A stretch of DNA of 64,000 bases from the NCBI RefSeq assembly GCF_002846415.1, contig NZ_PJMX01000001.1, forward strand, positions 4,650,001 to 4,714,000. The letters run 5' to 3'. The stretch is from Streptomyces sp. TLI_146. Lineage in GTDB: Bacteria > Actinomycetota > Actinomycetes > Streptomycetales > Streptomycetaceae. The notes under the pieces are model-generated. The model made no database searches, was not told the origin of the DNA, and was given only the letters and a program-made list of their open reading frames with translations. The first letter of the stretch is position 1; each line of letters opens with the position of its first letter. This document shows, in pieces, positions 46,121 to 54,743 of the stretch. Position numbers and translations under genes: made by a program.

Positions 46121-46129
46121 TTGTCCACA
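46121..46129. promoter_or_regulatory. DnaA-box-like 9-mer (TTGTCCACA)
   Basis: An exact match to the Streptomyces DnaA box in the paaH/paaN divergent gap, 25 bp upstream of the paaN promoter. Confidence 0.6.
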
Positions 46130-46145
46130 GGTTCGACGGACCCCC

Positions 46146-46173
46146 TTGTCCCGACCGATCGTTCGGTTACTCT
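46146..46173 (+). promoter_or_regulatory. paaN promoter with PaaR-type operator in the spacer
   Basis: TTGTCC (46146-46151) and TACTCT (46168-46173) are -35 and -10 candidates with a 16-nt spacer. The perfect 14-bp site ACCGATCGTTCGGT (46154-46167) fills the spacer and fits the ACCGNNCGNNCGGT core described for PaaR of Corynebacterium. A bound repressor would block RNA polymerase. GAGGAG at 46206-46211 is the ribosome binding site. Confidence 0.65.
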
Positions 46174-46220
46174 AACTCTGTCCGCCCGTCCCTGCCCAGC
46201 TCGACGAGGAGTAGGTCCGT

Positions 46221-47894
46221 ATGGCCGCCCAGCTCAGCCCGCAGCAGCTCACCGAGACCCACCGGACCACGCTCGACCAGGCCCTGGAAGCGATCCGTAC
46301 GCGCGCGTACTGGTCGCCCCACCCCGAGCACCCCAAGGCGTACGAGAACGACGGCAAGGCCGCCTTCGACGCCCTGCTCGGCACCCGCCTCGACTTGGAC
46401 CAGCCCGGCACCGACGACTGGACGGGAGCGGAAGTCTCCCTGTACGGCACCGAGTTGGGCATCACCTACCCGCACCCCGACCTGGACGTGCTGCTGCCCG
46501 CGATGAAGGCCGGGATGGGCGCCTGGCGCGAGGCCGGGCCCGAGCTGCGCGCCCTGGTCTGCCTGGAGATCATCTCCCGGATCTCGGCCCGCACCCCGGA
46601 GCTGGCGCACGCGGTCATGCACACCAGCGGCCAGGCCTTCATGATGGCCTTCCAGGCGGGCGGCCCGCACGCCCAGGACCGCGGCCTGGAGGCGGTGGCG
46701 TACGCGTACCAGGAGCAGACCCGCACCCCCTCGGACACGGCGCACTGGTCCAAGCCGCAGGGCAAGCGCGACCCGCTGGAGCTCAGCAAGACCTTCGTGC
46801 CCACCGCGCGCGGCATCGCCCTGATGATCGGCTGCAACACCTTCCCGACGTGGAACGGCTACCCGGGCCTGTTCGCCTCGCTGGCCACCGGCAACCCGGT
46901 GCTGGTCAAGCCGCACCCGCGCGCGGTGCTGCCGCTCGCCCTGACCGTCCAGATCGCGCGTACGGTGCTGGCGGAGGCGGGCTTCGACCCGAACCTGGTG
47001 GCGCTGGCCGCCGAGCGGCCCGGCGAGGGCATCGCCAAGACGCTGGCCGTCCGCCCCGAAATCAAGATCATCGACTACACGGGCTCGACCGCCTTCGGCG
47101 ACTGGCTGGAGGCCAACGCCCGCCAGGCGCAGGTCTACACCGAGAAGGCGGGCGTCAACACGGTCGTGGTGGACTCCACCGACGACTACAAGGGCATGCT
47201 CTCCAACCTGGCCTTCTCGCTGTCCCTCTACAGCGGCCAGATGTGCACCACCCCGCAGAACCTGCTGATCCCCCGCGACGGCATCAGCACGGACGCGGGA
47301 GCCAAGTCCTACGACGAGGTGGTGGCCGATCTCGCCGCCTCGGTCGGGGGCCTGCTCGGCGACGACGCGCGCGCCAACGCGATTCTGGGCGCGCTGGTCA
47401 ACCCGGATGTGAAGACCCGCCTGGAGGCCGCTGCCGGGCTCGGCGAAGTCGCCCTGGCCTCACGGGAGATCACCAACCCGGACTTCCCGGACGCGGTGGT
47501 GCGCACCCCGGTCATCGTCAAGCTGGACGGCGCCAAGCCGGACGCGGAGGCGGCCTACCTGTCGGAGTGCTTCGGCCCGGTCTCGTTCGCCGTGGCGGTC
47601 GACTCCACTGCGGGAGCCGTGGAGCTGCTGCGCCGCACGGTCCGCGACAAGGGCGCCATGACGGTCGGCGCCTACACCACGTCGCAGGAGGTGGAGCGTG
47701 CGATCGAGGACGTCTGCCTGGAGGAGTCGGCCCAGCTGTCGCTGAACCTGACGGGCGGGGTCTACGTCAACCAGACGGCCGCGTTCTCCGACTTCCACGG
47801 CTCGGGCGGCAACCCGGCGGCGAACGCGGCACTGTGCGACGGCGCGTTCGTGGCCAACCGCTTCCGGGTGGTGGAGGTCCGCCGCCAGGCCTGA
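46221..47894 (+). CDS. paaN: Phenylacetate degradation protein PaaN-type aldehyde dehydrogenase
   Basis: 557 residues, an aldehyde-dehydrogenase-fold enzyme. It has LMIGCNTFPTWNGYPGLFASLATGNPVLVKPHPRA for nucleotide binding. IKIIDYTGSTAFGDWLEANA corresponds to the oxidoreductase motif. The catalytic Cys is in LYSGQMCTTPQNLLIP. The first ~60 residues are a PaaN-specific extension. It probably oxidises the ring-opened semialdehyde CoA intermediate, working with PaaABCDE and a ring hydrolase encoded elsewhere. ATG 46221 has GAGGAG 9 nt upstream. It is divergent from paaH and separated from paaA by an unrelated three-gene operon. Confidence 0.9.
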   Translation: MAAQLSPQQLTETHRTTLDQALEAIRTRAYWSPHPEHPKAYENDGKAAFDALLGTRLDLDQPGTDDWTGAEVSLYGTELGITYPHPDLDVLLPAMKAGMGAWREAGPELRALVCLEIISRISARTPELAHAVMHTSGQAFMMAFQAGGPHAQDRGLEAVAYAYQEQTRTPSDTAHWSKPQGKRDPLELSKTFVPTARGIALMIGCNTFPTWNGYPGLFASLATGNPVLVKPHPRAVLPLALTVQIARTVLAEAGFDPNLVALAAERPGEGIAKTLAVRPEIKIIDYTGSTAFGDWLEANARQAQVYTEKAGVNTVVVDSTDDYKGMLSNLAFSLSLYSGQMCTTPQNLLIPRDGISTDAGAKSYDEVVADLAASVGGLLGDDARANAILGALVNPDVKTRLEAAAGLGEVALASREITNPDFPDAVVRTPVIVKLDGAKPDAEAAYLSECFGPVSFAVAVDSTAGAVELLRRTVRDKGAMTVGAYTTSQEVERAIEDVCLEESAQLSLNLTGGVYVNQTAAFSDFHGSGGNPAANAALCDGAFVANRFRVVEVRRQA

Positions 47895-47919
47895 CGCGCG
47901 CGTCCCGGACCCGGCCGCT

Positions 47920-48618
47920 TCAGAGCACCGGGTCCGCGATCGTGGCGTAGCGCTGCACCCAGGCGTGCATCGCGATCGCGGCCGCCGCGCCCGCGTTGAT
48001 CGACCGGGTCGAGCCGAACTGGGCGATCGAGCACACCGCCGAGGCGTGCTCGCGCGCCTGCTCGGTGAGCCCCGGCCCCTCCTGCCCGAACAGCAGCACA
48101 CACCGCCGGGGCAGCACGGTGCGCTCCAGCGGGACGGCGCCCGGCAGGTTGTCGATCCCGATGATCGGCAGCCCCTCGGCGGCCGCCCACGCCGTCAGCG
48201 ACTCGGTGTCCGGGTGGTGGCGGACATGCTGGTAGCGGTCGGTGACCATCGCGCCGCGCCGGTTCCAGCGCCGCCGCCCCACGATGTGGATCTCTTTCGC
48301 CAGGAAGGCGTTGGCGGTCCGTACGACGGAGCCGATGTTGAAGTCGTGGCCCCAGTTCTCCACCGCCACATGGAAGTCGTGGCGGCGGGTGTCCAGGTCC
48401 GCGACGATCGCCTCGCGTGTCCAGTAGCGGTAGGCGTCGACGACATTGCGCCGGTCGCCGTGCGCGAGCAGCTCCGGGTCGTACCGCTCCCCCTGCGGCC
48501 AGGGCAGCGGGTGCGGCCCGACCCCGACCTCGGGCGCGTAGCCCTCGTCGTACTGAAGCGGCTCCTCGGCCGGGGCCTCGGCGGAAGGGGAAGGGCTGGG
48601 ACTGGTCTCGCTGCTCAC
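47920..48618 (-). CDS. SpoU (TrmH) family RNA 2'-O-methyltransferase
   Basis: 232 residues. The N-terminal ~75 are charged and variable. The SPOUT knot domain follows with NWGHDFNIGSVVRTANAFLAKEIHIVG (motif 1), LLFGQEGPGLTEQA (motif 2) and IAQFGSTRSINAGAAAAIAMHAW (motif 3). It methylates a ribose in tRNA or rRNA with SAM; the target is unknown. GTG 48618 overlaps the HTTM stop by 4 bp (GTGA), making this the last gene of a coupled operon. It converges on paaN with 25 bp between stops. Confidence 0.9.
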   Translation of the reverse strand: MSSETSPSPSPSAEAPAEEPLQYDEGYAPEVGVGPHPLPWPQGERYDPELLAHGDRRNVVDAYRYWTREAIVADLDTRRHDFHVAVENWGHDFNIGSVVRTANAFLAKEIHIVGRRRWNRRGAMVTDRYQHVRHHPDTESLTAWAAAEGLPIIGIDNLPGAVPLERTVLPRRCVLLFGQEGPGLTEQAREHASAVCSIAQFGSTRSINAGAAAAIAMHAWVQRYATIADPVL

Positions 48619-49982
48619 GCCACGAGCGTACGGGGCCGCTGCTCCTCCTCCGTACGCCGCTGCGGGACCACCCGTGCCGCCAGCCGCTCGCGCAGCCGCC
48701 CGACACGGCCGCCCAGCCACCGCAGGAAGCCGGTCGGCAGGAACACCGCGTCCGCCGCGATCATCGCGAGCGAGAAGAACGGCAGCCCGAGCAGCAGGGC
48801 GATGCCCGCGTGCTCCATCATCATCGCCACCAGCAGGACGTTCTTGACCCGGCGATTGAAGAGCGTGAACGGGAACGCCACCTGGACGGCGACCGTTCCA
48901 TAGGTGAGCAGCATGACGATCAGGCCGCTGCCGCCGAGGATGTCCGACAGGGCGGGCCAGGGCGAGAAGTAGTCCAGGTGCAGCGGGTAGTAGAGCGCGG
49001 TGCCGTCCTGCCAGCGCGACCCCTGGATCTTGTACCAGCCGGCGGTCGCGTAGATCAGACAGACCTCGGCCATGATCACAACCATGGTGGCGTTGTGCGC
49101 GAGGTTGGCGACGACATCGAGCAGGGCGCGCGGATCGCCCTGGGCGTACCGCCCGGCCGCCCACCACAGCGCCTGCACCACCCACAGACCCCAGAAGACC
49201 AGCAGCCAGCCCCCACCGGCGTCACCGAGCAGGGTGACGGCGACGAGAGCGACCCCGAGCACGGCCCACAGCACGGGCCCCACCCGGTCCGGCACCGGCT
49301 CGCCGGACGCGGCGGCGCGCGCGGCGGCCCGCTCGCGGCGCCGCGCGTCCAGCGACCAGACCTGGCCGCAGCGGGTGAGCACCAGATAGATCGCCATCAG
49401 ATGGATGACGTTGTCACCGCCGTCCCCCATGAAGACGGACCGATTCTGCAGCGAGAGGACACCCACCATGAACAGCACGGACATGGTGCGGGTGCGCCAC
49501 CCGAGCATCAGCAGTGCGCTGGAGAGCACGGCGAGGGCGTACACGACCTCGAACCAGAGCGTGCTGTCCGTCCACAGCAGCGCCGTGAAGGCGTGGTTGC
49601 CGGAGACGAGCCGCTGGGCCATGTCCCAGCTCCACGGGCCGTCGGGGCCGTACAGCTCACGGCGGTGCGGCAGCTCGCGCAGCAGGAAGAGCAGCCAGGT
49701 CGCCGAGAAGCCGATACGGACGACGGCGCTCTGGTACGGCCCGAGCGCGGCGCCCGTGACCCGGCGCAGGGCCTGGGCGGGCTTGGACTCGGGGGCGGGG
49801 GCAGAGATGTGGGGTGTGTGGGGTGCTTGGTGCTCAAGGGAGGCGTGCCATCCCTGAGAGGCAGGGGACGTACGCGGCGCCCCAGGCTGCCCGCCCGTCA
49901 CCTCGCGCGTCGTGCCACCCACCGGCCCGCCCGCCACTTCACTCATGGGCTCACTCATGGACTCACTAATCGACTCGCTCAT
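48615..49982 (-). CDS. HTTM-domain multi-pass membrane protein
   Basis: 455 residues. A Ser/Glu-Met repeat N-terminus (SESISESMSEPMSEV) and ~80 disordered residues precede a membrane domain with about 9 helices. Motifs of the HTTM domain (related to vitamin K-dependent gamma-carboxylase) are visible: AVVRIGFSATWLLFLLRELPHRRELYG, the NRSVFMGDGGDNVIHLMAIYL segment and AGWYKIQGSRWQDGTALYYPLHLDY. Bacterial HTTM proteins have no agreed reaction. ATG 49982 overlaps the DUF5819 stop (ATGA), so both proteins are made from one coupled message and probably act together in the membrane. Confidence 0.9.
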   Translation of the reverse strand: MSESISESMSEPMSEVAGGPVGGTTREVTGGQPGAPRTSPASQGWHASLEHQAPHTPHISAPAPESKPAQALRRVTGAALGPYQSAVVRIGFSATWLLFLLRELPHRRELYGPDGPWSWDMAQRLVSGNHAFTALLWTDSTLWFEVVYALAVLSSALLMLGWRTRTMSVLFMVGVLSLQNRSVFMGDGGDNVIHLMAIYLVLTRCGQVWSLDARRRERAAARAAASGEPVPDRVGPVLWAVLGVALVAVTLLGDAGGGWLLVFWGLWVVQALWWAAGRYAQGDPRALLDVVANLAHNATMVVIMAEVCLIYATAGWYKIQGSRWQDGTALYYPLHLDYFSPWPALSDILGGSGLIVMLLTYGTVAVQVAFPFTLFNRRVKNVLLVAMMMEHAGIALLLGLPFFSLAMIAADAVFLPTGFLRWLGGRVGRLRERLAARVVPQRRTEEEQRPRTLVA

Positions 49983-50965
49983 CGGCCGGCCTCCGTCCGC
50001 GCGTCGGCGGAACCGGCGCCGGCGGGGAGATCGGCGGGGGTCACGGTCCACCAGGGGACGACCCGGTAGTACGGCCGGGTGTCGATCTTCTCGTCGCTCC
50101 ACCGCGGAGCCTTCACGGACGTCGTCACGGACCTGACCTGTACACGCTCGACGGTCCCGCCGTCACGCCGCGCGCCGAGGCGGAGCATCACGATCCGGTG
50201 GATGTAGCGGTCGGAGAGCTCGCCGCGCAGGCCGTTGGGCTTGTTGTCGTCGGTGTGGGAGTTGATGAAGAACTCCCAGCCCCGGCGCAGCTCGTTCTGC
50301 TGGGTGTGGCTCGGCAGCGGGTTGCCGCGGATGCCGGAGCCGTCCCCGGCCGACAGGTCGATCCAGCCGGTCGTCTTGCGGTTGCCGTCCGCCATGCGGA
50401 TCTCGGCGCGTGCCTGGACCGCGATGTTCTGCTGGAGTGGATTGGGAGCGAAGAGCTTCCAGTTCTGCTCGAACTCGGGATAGATCCAGTCGTCGACGAC
50501 CTTGCCGTGCTGCTTGGTGACCGTGTTCGACGGCGCGACGTGCAGGAACACCATGGCGATGTGGACGACCCCCACGACGGCGGCGCCGGCCAGCGCAAGC
50601 GCGGCCGCCACCTGGTACGGGAGCGAGAGCCCGGCGATACCGCGCCCGGGGACGCCGGGTTCGGGGGACTCATGAGCCGTAACGGCCGCGGAGGCGAGGG
50701 CGGACGCGCCGGGCGCGGGGGCGGACGTGTTCGAGGCGCCGGGAGCGGGCGCGACCGGGGCGCCGGGCGCGGAGGCGGCCGCGTCCGATGCGCCGGAAGC
50801 GTAGGCGGGTGCGTCCGGCGCGCCGGTCCGGGTCACGTCTTCGCTGGTCGGAGCGGGTGTGGCAGCGCCAGGGGCGGCCTGCGGGCCGCTGTCGGCGGCG
50901 TCGGGCCCGGGCCGCCGGGCCTGCTCCTCCCCGCCCGGCACGTCCTTCTCGTCGTACGAATCCAT
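49979..50965 (-). CDS. DUF5819 family membrane protein
   Basis: 328 residues. The first ~105 are Ala/Pro/Gly-rich, acidic and disordered. One TM helix follows (VAAALALAGAAVVGVVHIAMVFLHVAP, ~118-143). An extracytoplasmic domain then contains NTVTKQHGKVVDDWIYPEFEQNWKLFAPNP, QQNIAVQARAEI and RPYYRVVPWWTVTPADL, which are DUF5819 hallmarks. The function is unknown. It is the first gene of the coupled operon with the HTTM protein and the SpoU methyltransferase. The upstream 154-bp gap is shared with divergent paaA. Confidence 0.85.
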   Translation of the reverse strand: MDSYDEKDVPGGEEQARRPGPDAADSGPQAAPGAATPAPTSEDVTRTGAPDAPAYASGASDAAASAPGAPVAPAPGASNTSAPAPGASALASAAVTAHESPEPGVPGRGIAGLSLPYQVAAALALAGAAVVGVVHIAMVFLHVAPSNTVTKQHGKVVDDWIYPEFEQNWKLFAPNPLQQNIAVQARAEIRMADGNRKTTGWIDLSAGDGSGIRGNPLPSHTQQNELRRGWEFFINSHTDDNKPNGLRGELSDRYIHRIVMLRLGARRDGGTVERVQVRSVTTSVKAPRWSDEKIDTRPYYRVVPWWTVTPADLPAGAGSADARTEAGR

Positions 50966-50995
50966 CCCGCCCCGATCCCGGTCGGCTCCACTGGG

Positions 50996-51004
50996 TTATC
51001 CACA
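50996..51004. promoter_or_regulatory. DnaA-box-like 9-mer (TTATCCACA)
   Basis: A perfect match to the classical DnaA box, directly upstream of a -35-like TTGACA (51008-51013) in the DUF5819/paaA divergent region. Confidence 0.6.
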
Positions 51005-51035
51005 GGGTTGACACCCTACGGGCCGTCGACTCACC

Positions 51036-51063
51036 ATTGAAGTCAATGAACCGAACGATCGGT
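51036..51063 (+). promoter_or_regulatory. paaA operator region: two palindromes including a PaaR-type site
   Basis: ATTGA-AG-TCAAT (51036-51047) is followed at once by ACCGAACGATCGGT (51050-51063). The second is the exact reverse complement of the paaN site and fits ACCGNNCGNNCGGT. Both lie 57-84 bp upstream of the paaA start. Confidence 0.65.
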
Positions 51064-51119
51064 CGGGAGCGAGTGGCCCGGCGGACGGCCCGGAATCGAC
51101 AGCTCGGCAGGGGGCTCGG

Positions 51120-52124
51120 ATGACGGCAGTGACCGCGGAGACCGGCACCAACAAGCACGGCTCACCAGCGGCGGACGACAAGGACGCCTCGGCACAGGCG
51201 GCGGCGTTCGACGCCGCCGTGGCCGCGGACGAGCGCATCGAGCCGCGCGACTGGATGCCCGAGGCCTACCGGGCCTCACTGGTCCGCCAGATAGCGCAGC
51301 ACGCCCACTCCGAGATCATCGGCATGCAGCCCGAGTCCAACTGGATCACCCGCGCGCCCTCCCTGCGCCGCAAGGCGATCCTCATGGCGAAGGTCCAGGA
51401 CGAAGCGGGCCACGGGCTGTACCTGTACAGCGCGGCGGAAACCCTCGGCGTCAGCCGCGACGAGCTGCTCGACAAGCTCCACTCGGGCCGCCAGAAGTAC
51501 TCGTCGATCTTCAACTACCCCACCCTGACCTGGGCCGACGTCGGCGCCATCGGCTGGCTCGTGGACGGCGCCGCCATCACCAACCAGGTCCCCCTCTGCC
51601 GCTGCTCCTACGGGCCGTACGCACGGGCGATGGTCCGCGTCTGCAAGGAGGAGTCCTTCCACCAGCGCCAGGGATACGAGCTGCTCCTCGCCCTCTCCCA
51701 GGGCACCCCCGAGCAGCACGCGATGGCGCAGGACGCCGTGGACCGCTGGTGGTGGCCCTCGCTGATGATGTTCGGCCCGCCCGACGACGAGTCGTCCCAC
51801 TCGGCGCAGTCCATGGCCTGGAAGATCAAGCGGCACTCGAACGACGAGCTGCGCCAGCGCTTCGTCGACATCTGCGTGCCCCAGGCCGAGGCCCTCGGCC
51901 TCACCCTCCCCGACCCCGACCTGCGGTGGAACGAGGAGCGGGGACACCACGACTTCGGAGCCATCGACTGGACCGAGTTCTGGGACGTCCTCAAGGGCAA
52001 CGGACCCTGCAACGAACAAAGGCTCACCCAGCGGCGCCGCGCCCACGAAGAAGGCGCCTGGGTCCGCGACGCGGCCGCGGCGTACGCGGCCAAGCAGCAC
52101 ACGAACGGGGAGGCAACGGCATGA
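51120..52124 (+). CDS. paaA: Phenylacetyl-CoA 1,2-epoxidase, catalytic subunit PaaA
   Basis: 334 residues. PaaA is the di-iron oxygenase subunit that epoxidises the ring of phenylacetyl-CoA. The ferritin-like helical bundle carries the iron ligands in KVQDEAGHGLYLYSAAE (Glu and His of ExxH) and CKEESFHQRQGYELL (second ExxH). The opening RQIAQHAHSEIIGMQPESNWITRAPSLRRK is typical. It is the first of five overlapping genes paaABCDE; its stop overlaps the paaB start (ATGA). A PaaR-type operator lies upstream, and repression relieved by phenylacetyl-CoA is the likely control. Confidence 0.97.
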   Translation: MTAVTAETGTNKHGSPAADDKDASAQAAAFDAAVAADERIEPRDWMPEAYRASLVRQIAQHAHSEIIGMQPESNWITRAPSLRRKAILMAKVQDEAGHGLYLYSAAETLGVSRDELLDKLHSGRQKYSSIFNYPTLTWADVGAIGWLVDGAAITNQVPLCRCSYGPYARAMVRVCKEESFHQRQGYELLLALSQGTPEQHAMAQDAVDRWWWPSLMMFGPPDDESSHSAQSMAWKIKRHSNDELRQRFVDICVPQAEALGLTLPDPDLRWNEERGHHDFGAIDWTEFWDVLKGNGPCNEQRLTQRRRAHEEGAWVRDAAAAYAAKQHTNGEATA

Positions 52125-52408
52125 CCGCACACGACTGGCCGCTGTGGGAGGTGTTCGTGCGCTCGCGCCGCGGACTGTCCCACACCCACGCCGGAAGCCT
52201 CCACGCCCCGGACGCGCAGATGGCGCTGCGCAACGCGCGCGACCTGTACACCCGGCGGTCCGAAGGCGTCTCCATCTGGGTGGTGCCCTCCACCGCTGTC
52301 ACCGCCTCCTCCCCCGACGAGAAGGACTCCTTCTTCGAACCGGCCGGCGACAAGCCCTACCGCCACCCGACCTTCTACGAGATCCCGGAAGGGGTGAAGC
52401 ACCTGTGA
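52121..52408 (+). CDS. paaB: Phenylacetyl-CoA epoxidase subunit PaaB
   Basis: 95 residues, the usual small size. Core motifs are WEVFVRSRRGLSHTHAGSLHAPDAQMALRNARDLYTRR and GVSIWVVPSTAVTAS, ending RHPTFYEIPEGVKHL. PaaB bridges the PaaAC heterodimers in the epoxidase complex and is needed for activity with the reductase. It overlaps paaA by 4 bp (ATGA) and paaC by 4 bp (GTGA). Confidence 0.96.
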   Translation: MTAHDWPLWEVFVRSRRGLSHTHAGSLHAPDAQMALRNARDLYTRRSEGVSIWVVPSTAVTASSPDEKDSFFEPAGDKPYRHPTFYEIPEGVKHL

Positions 52409-53160
52409 CGACCCCGGCCCCCACTCCGGCCACGGAGAAGACGGCGGACACGCCCACGGCCACGGCCGCGCTGGCCCTCGGCGACGACGCACTGGTGCTC
52501 TCGCACCGGCTGGGGGAGTGGGCCGGACACGCCCCCGTCCTCGAAGAGGAAGTGGCCCTCGCCAACATCGCGCTCGACCTGCTCGGCCAGGCCCGCGTCC
52601 TGCTCTCCCTCGTCGGCGACGAGGACCAACTGGCCTATCTGCGCGAGGAGCGGGCCTTCCGCAACCTCCAGCTGGTCGAACAGCCCAACGGGGACTTCGC
52701 CCACACCATCGCCCGCCAGCTCTACTTCTCGACCTACCAGAAGCTGCTCTACGGACAGCTCGCCACAGGCGACAGCGACCTCGCCGGGCTCGCCGCCAAG
52801 GCGGTCAAGGAAGTCGCCTACCACCAGGAACACGCCGAACAGTGGACCCTGCGCCTGGGCGACGGCACCGAAGAGAGCCACCAGCGGATGCAGCGCGCGT
52901 GCGAGGCGCTGTGGCGGTTCACCGGAGAGATGTTCCAGCCCGTCGACGGCGTCGACATCGACTGGCAGGAGACCGAGCGGAGCTGGCTCACCTCGGTCAC
53001 CTCGGTGCTGCGGCAGGCCACCCTCACCGTCCCCGAGGGCCCCAGGACCGGCGCCTGGGCCGCCGGAGCCGGCCGCCAGGGCCTGCACACCGAACCGTTC
53101 GGGCGGATGCTCGCCGAGATGCAGCACCTGCACCGCAGCCACCCGGGGGCGACATGGTGA
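52405..53160 (+). CDS. paaC: Phenylacetyl-CoA epoxidase subunit PaaC
   Basis: 251 residues starting at GTG 52405 in overlap with paaB. A Thr/Pro-rich N-terminus precedes the ferritin-like bundle: GDDALVLSHRLGEWAGHAPVLEEEVALANIALDLLGQARVLL, then FAHTIARQLYFSTYQKLLY and KEVAYHQEHAEQWTLRLGDGT. PaaC is the non-catalytic partner of PaaA and contributes to substrate binding. Its stop overlaps the paaD start region. Confidence 0.96.
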   Translation: MTTPAPTPATEKTADTPTATAALALGDDALVLSHRLGEWAGHAPVLEEEVALANIALDLLGQARVLLSLVGDEDQLAYLREERAFRNLQLVEQPNGDFAHTIARQLYFSTYQKLLYGQLATGDSDLAGLAAKAVKEVAYHQEHAEQWTLRLGDGTEESHQRMQRACEALWRFTGEMFQPVDGVDIDWQETERSWLTSVTSVLRQATLTVPEGPRTGAWAAGAGRQGLHTEPFGRMLAEMQHLHRSHPGATW

Positions 53161-53666
53161 CCGGCACGGCCGCGGCCGCCATGACACCGCTGGAACAGGA
53201 ACTGGCCCGGCTCGCCGGATCCGTCCCCGACCCCGAGCTGCCCGTGCTCACCCTGGAGGAACTCGGCGTGCTGCGCGGAGTCCACCTGGAGAGCCCCGGC
53301 AAGGTCACCGTCCAGCTGACCCCCACATACACCGGCTGCCCCGCCATAGAAGCGATGACCGCCGACATCGAACAGGTACTGCACGAGAACGGCATCCCGG
53401 ACGTCTCGGTCGTCCGGGTGCTCTCCCCCGCCTGGTCGACCGACGACATCAGCGCCGAAGGCCGCCGCAAACTGGCCGAGTTCGGGATAGCGCCGCCCCG
53501 GCCCCACACCGCCGAGGGACCCGTCGCCCTCACCCTCTCCGTGCGCTGCCCGAACTGCGGCTCCACCGACACCGAGCTGCTGAGCCGGTTCTCCTCCACG
53601 GCGTGCAAGGCCCTGCGCCGCTGCGTGGCCTGCCGCGAACCGTTCGACCACTTCAAGGAGTTGTAG
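53154..53666 (+). CDS. paaD: PaaD, MIP18-type Fe-S maturation factor
   Basis: 170 residues from ATG 53154; GTG 53157 is an equally placed start. The DUF59/MIP18 domain spans about residues 15-105 (DPELPVLTLEELGVLRGV, TPTYTGCPAIEAM). A C-terminal zinc-ribbon-like segment has paired cysteines (RCPNCGSTD and RRCVACREPFDHF). PaaD is thought to help maturation of the iron centres of the epoxidase. It is immediately followed by paaE with no gap. Confidence 0.95.
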   Translation: MVTGTAAAAMTPLEQELARLAGSVPDPELPVLTLEELGVLRGVHLESPGKVTVQLTPTYTGCPAIEAMTADIEQVLHENGIPDVSVVRVLSPAWSTDDISAEGRRKLAEFGIAPPRPHTAEGPVALTLSVRCPNCGSTDTELLSRFSSTACKALRRCVACREPFDHFKEL

Positions 53667-54722
53667 ATGTTCCATCCACTCCGGGTGAGTGAAGTCGAAC
53701 GGCTCACGGACGACTCGGTGACCGTCACCTTCGACGTGCCGCCAGAGCTGCGCGAGGCCTACCGGCACCGCCCCGGCCAGCACCTCGCGCTGCGCCGCAC
53801 CGTGCAGGGCCAGGAGATCCGCCGCACGTACTCGATCTGCGCGCCCGCCGTCGAACAGCCCGGCACCCCGGTCCTGCGCGTCGGCATCCGCCTCGTCGAA
53901 GGCGGCGAGTTCTCCACGTACGCCTTCAAGGAACTCACCGTCGGCGACATCGTCGACGTCATGGAGCCGATGGGCCGCTTCATCCTGGAGCCGCGCGCCG
54001 GATACTTCGTGGCCGTCGTCGGCGGCAGCGGCATCACCCCGGTGCTGTCCATCGCCACCACTCTGCTGGAGCGGGAGCCCGAAGCCCGCTTCTGCCTCAT
54101 ACGCAGCGACCGCACGGTGTCGTCCACCATGTTCCTGGAAGAGACGGCGGACCTGAAGGACCGCTTCCCCGACCGGTTCCAGCTGGTCACCGCGCTCTCC
54201 CGGGAAGAGCAGCAGTCCGGCCTGCCCTCCGGACGGCTCGACCAGGAACGGCTGACGGCGCTGCTGCCCGCGCTGCTCCCCGTGGACGAGGTCGACGGCT
54301 GGTACCTGTGCGGGCCGTTCGGCCTGGTCCAGGGCGCCGAGCGGGCCCTGCGCGACCTGGGCGTCGCACGCGGCCGCATCCACGAGGAGATCTTCCACGT
54401 CGACGAGGCTCCCGTGCAGAGCACCGCGGCGGCCTCGGCCCCGGCGCACGCCACACTGACCGCAACGCTCCACGGCCGCTCCGGCACCTGGCCGGTCCAG
54501 GACGGCGAGAAGCTCCTGGACACGGTGCTGCGAGCGCGCTCGGACGCCCCGTACGCCTGCAAGGGCGGGGTGTGCGGCACCTGCCGTGCGTTCCTGGTCT
54601 CGGGCGAGGTGCGGATGGACCGCAACTTCGCCCTGGAGGAAGACGAGACCGAGGCGGGCTACGTACTGGCCTGCCAGTCCCACCCGGCGACGAAGGAAGT
54701 GGAGTTGGACTTCGATCGGTGA
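53667..54722 (+). CDS. paaE: PaaE, flavin/2Fe-2S reductase of the phenylacetyl-CoA epoxidase
   Basis: 351 residues. The FAD domain has RPGQHLALRRTVQGQEIRRTYSIC (the RxYS motif). The NAD(P)H domain begins VVGGSGITPVLSIATTLL and includes YLCGPFGLVQGAERAL. The C-terminal plant-type ferredoxin domain has the four Cys in YACKGGVCGTCRAF and VLACQSHP. It passes electrons from NADPH to the PaaA di-iron centre. ATG 53667 directly abuts the paaD stop. It is the last gene of the paaABCDE operon. Confidence 0.96.
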   Translation: MFHPLRVSEVERLTDDSVTVTFDVPPELREAYRHRPGQHLALRRTVQGQEIRRTYSICAPAVEQPGTPVLRVGIRLVEGGEFSTYAFKELTVGDIVDVMEPMGRFILEPRAGYFVAVVGGSGITPVLSIATTLLEREPEARFCLIRSDRTVSSTMFLEETADLKDRFPDRFQLVTALSREEQQSGLPSGRLDQERLTALLPALLPVDEVDGWYLCGPFGLVQGAERALRDLGVARGRIHEEIFHVDEAPVQSTAAASAPAHATLTATLHGRSGTWPVQDGEKLLDTVLRARSDAPYACKGGVCGTCRAFLVSGEVRMDRNFALEEDETEAGYVLACQSHPATKEVELDFDR

Positions 54723-54743
54723 GAGTTCAGGGTTCCCATCCCC

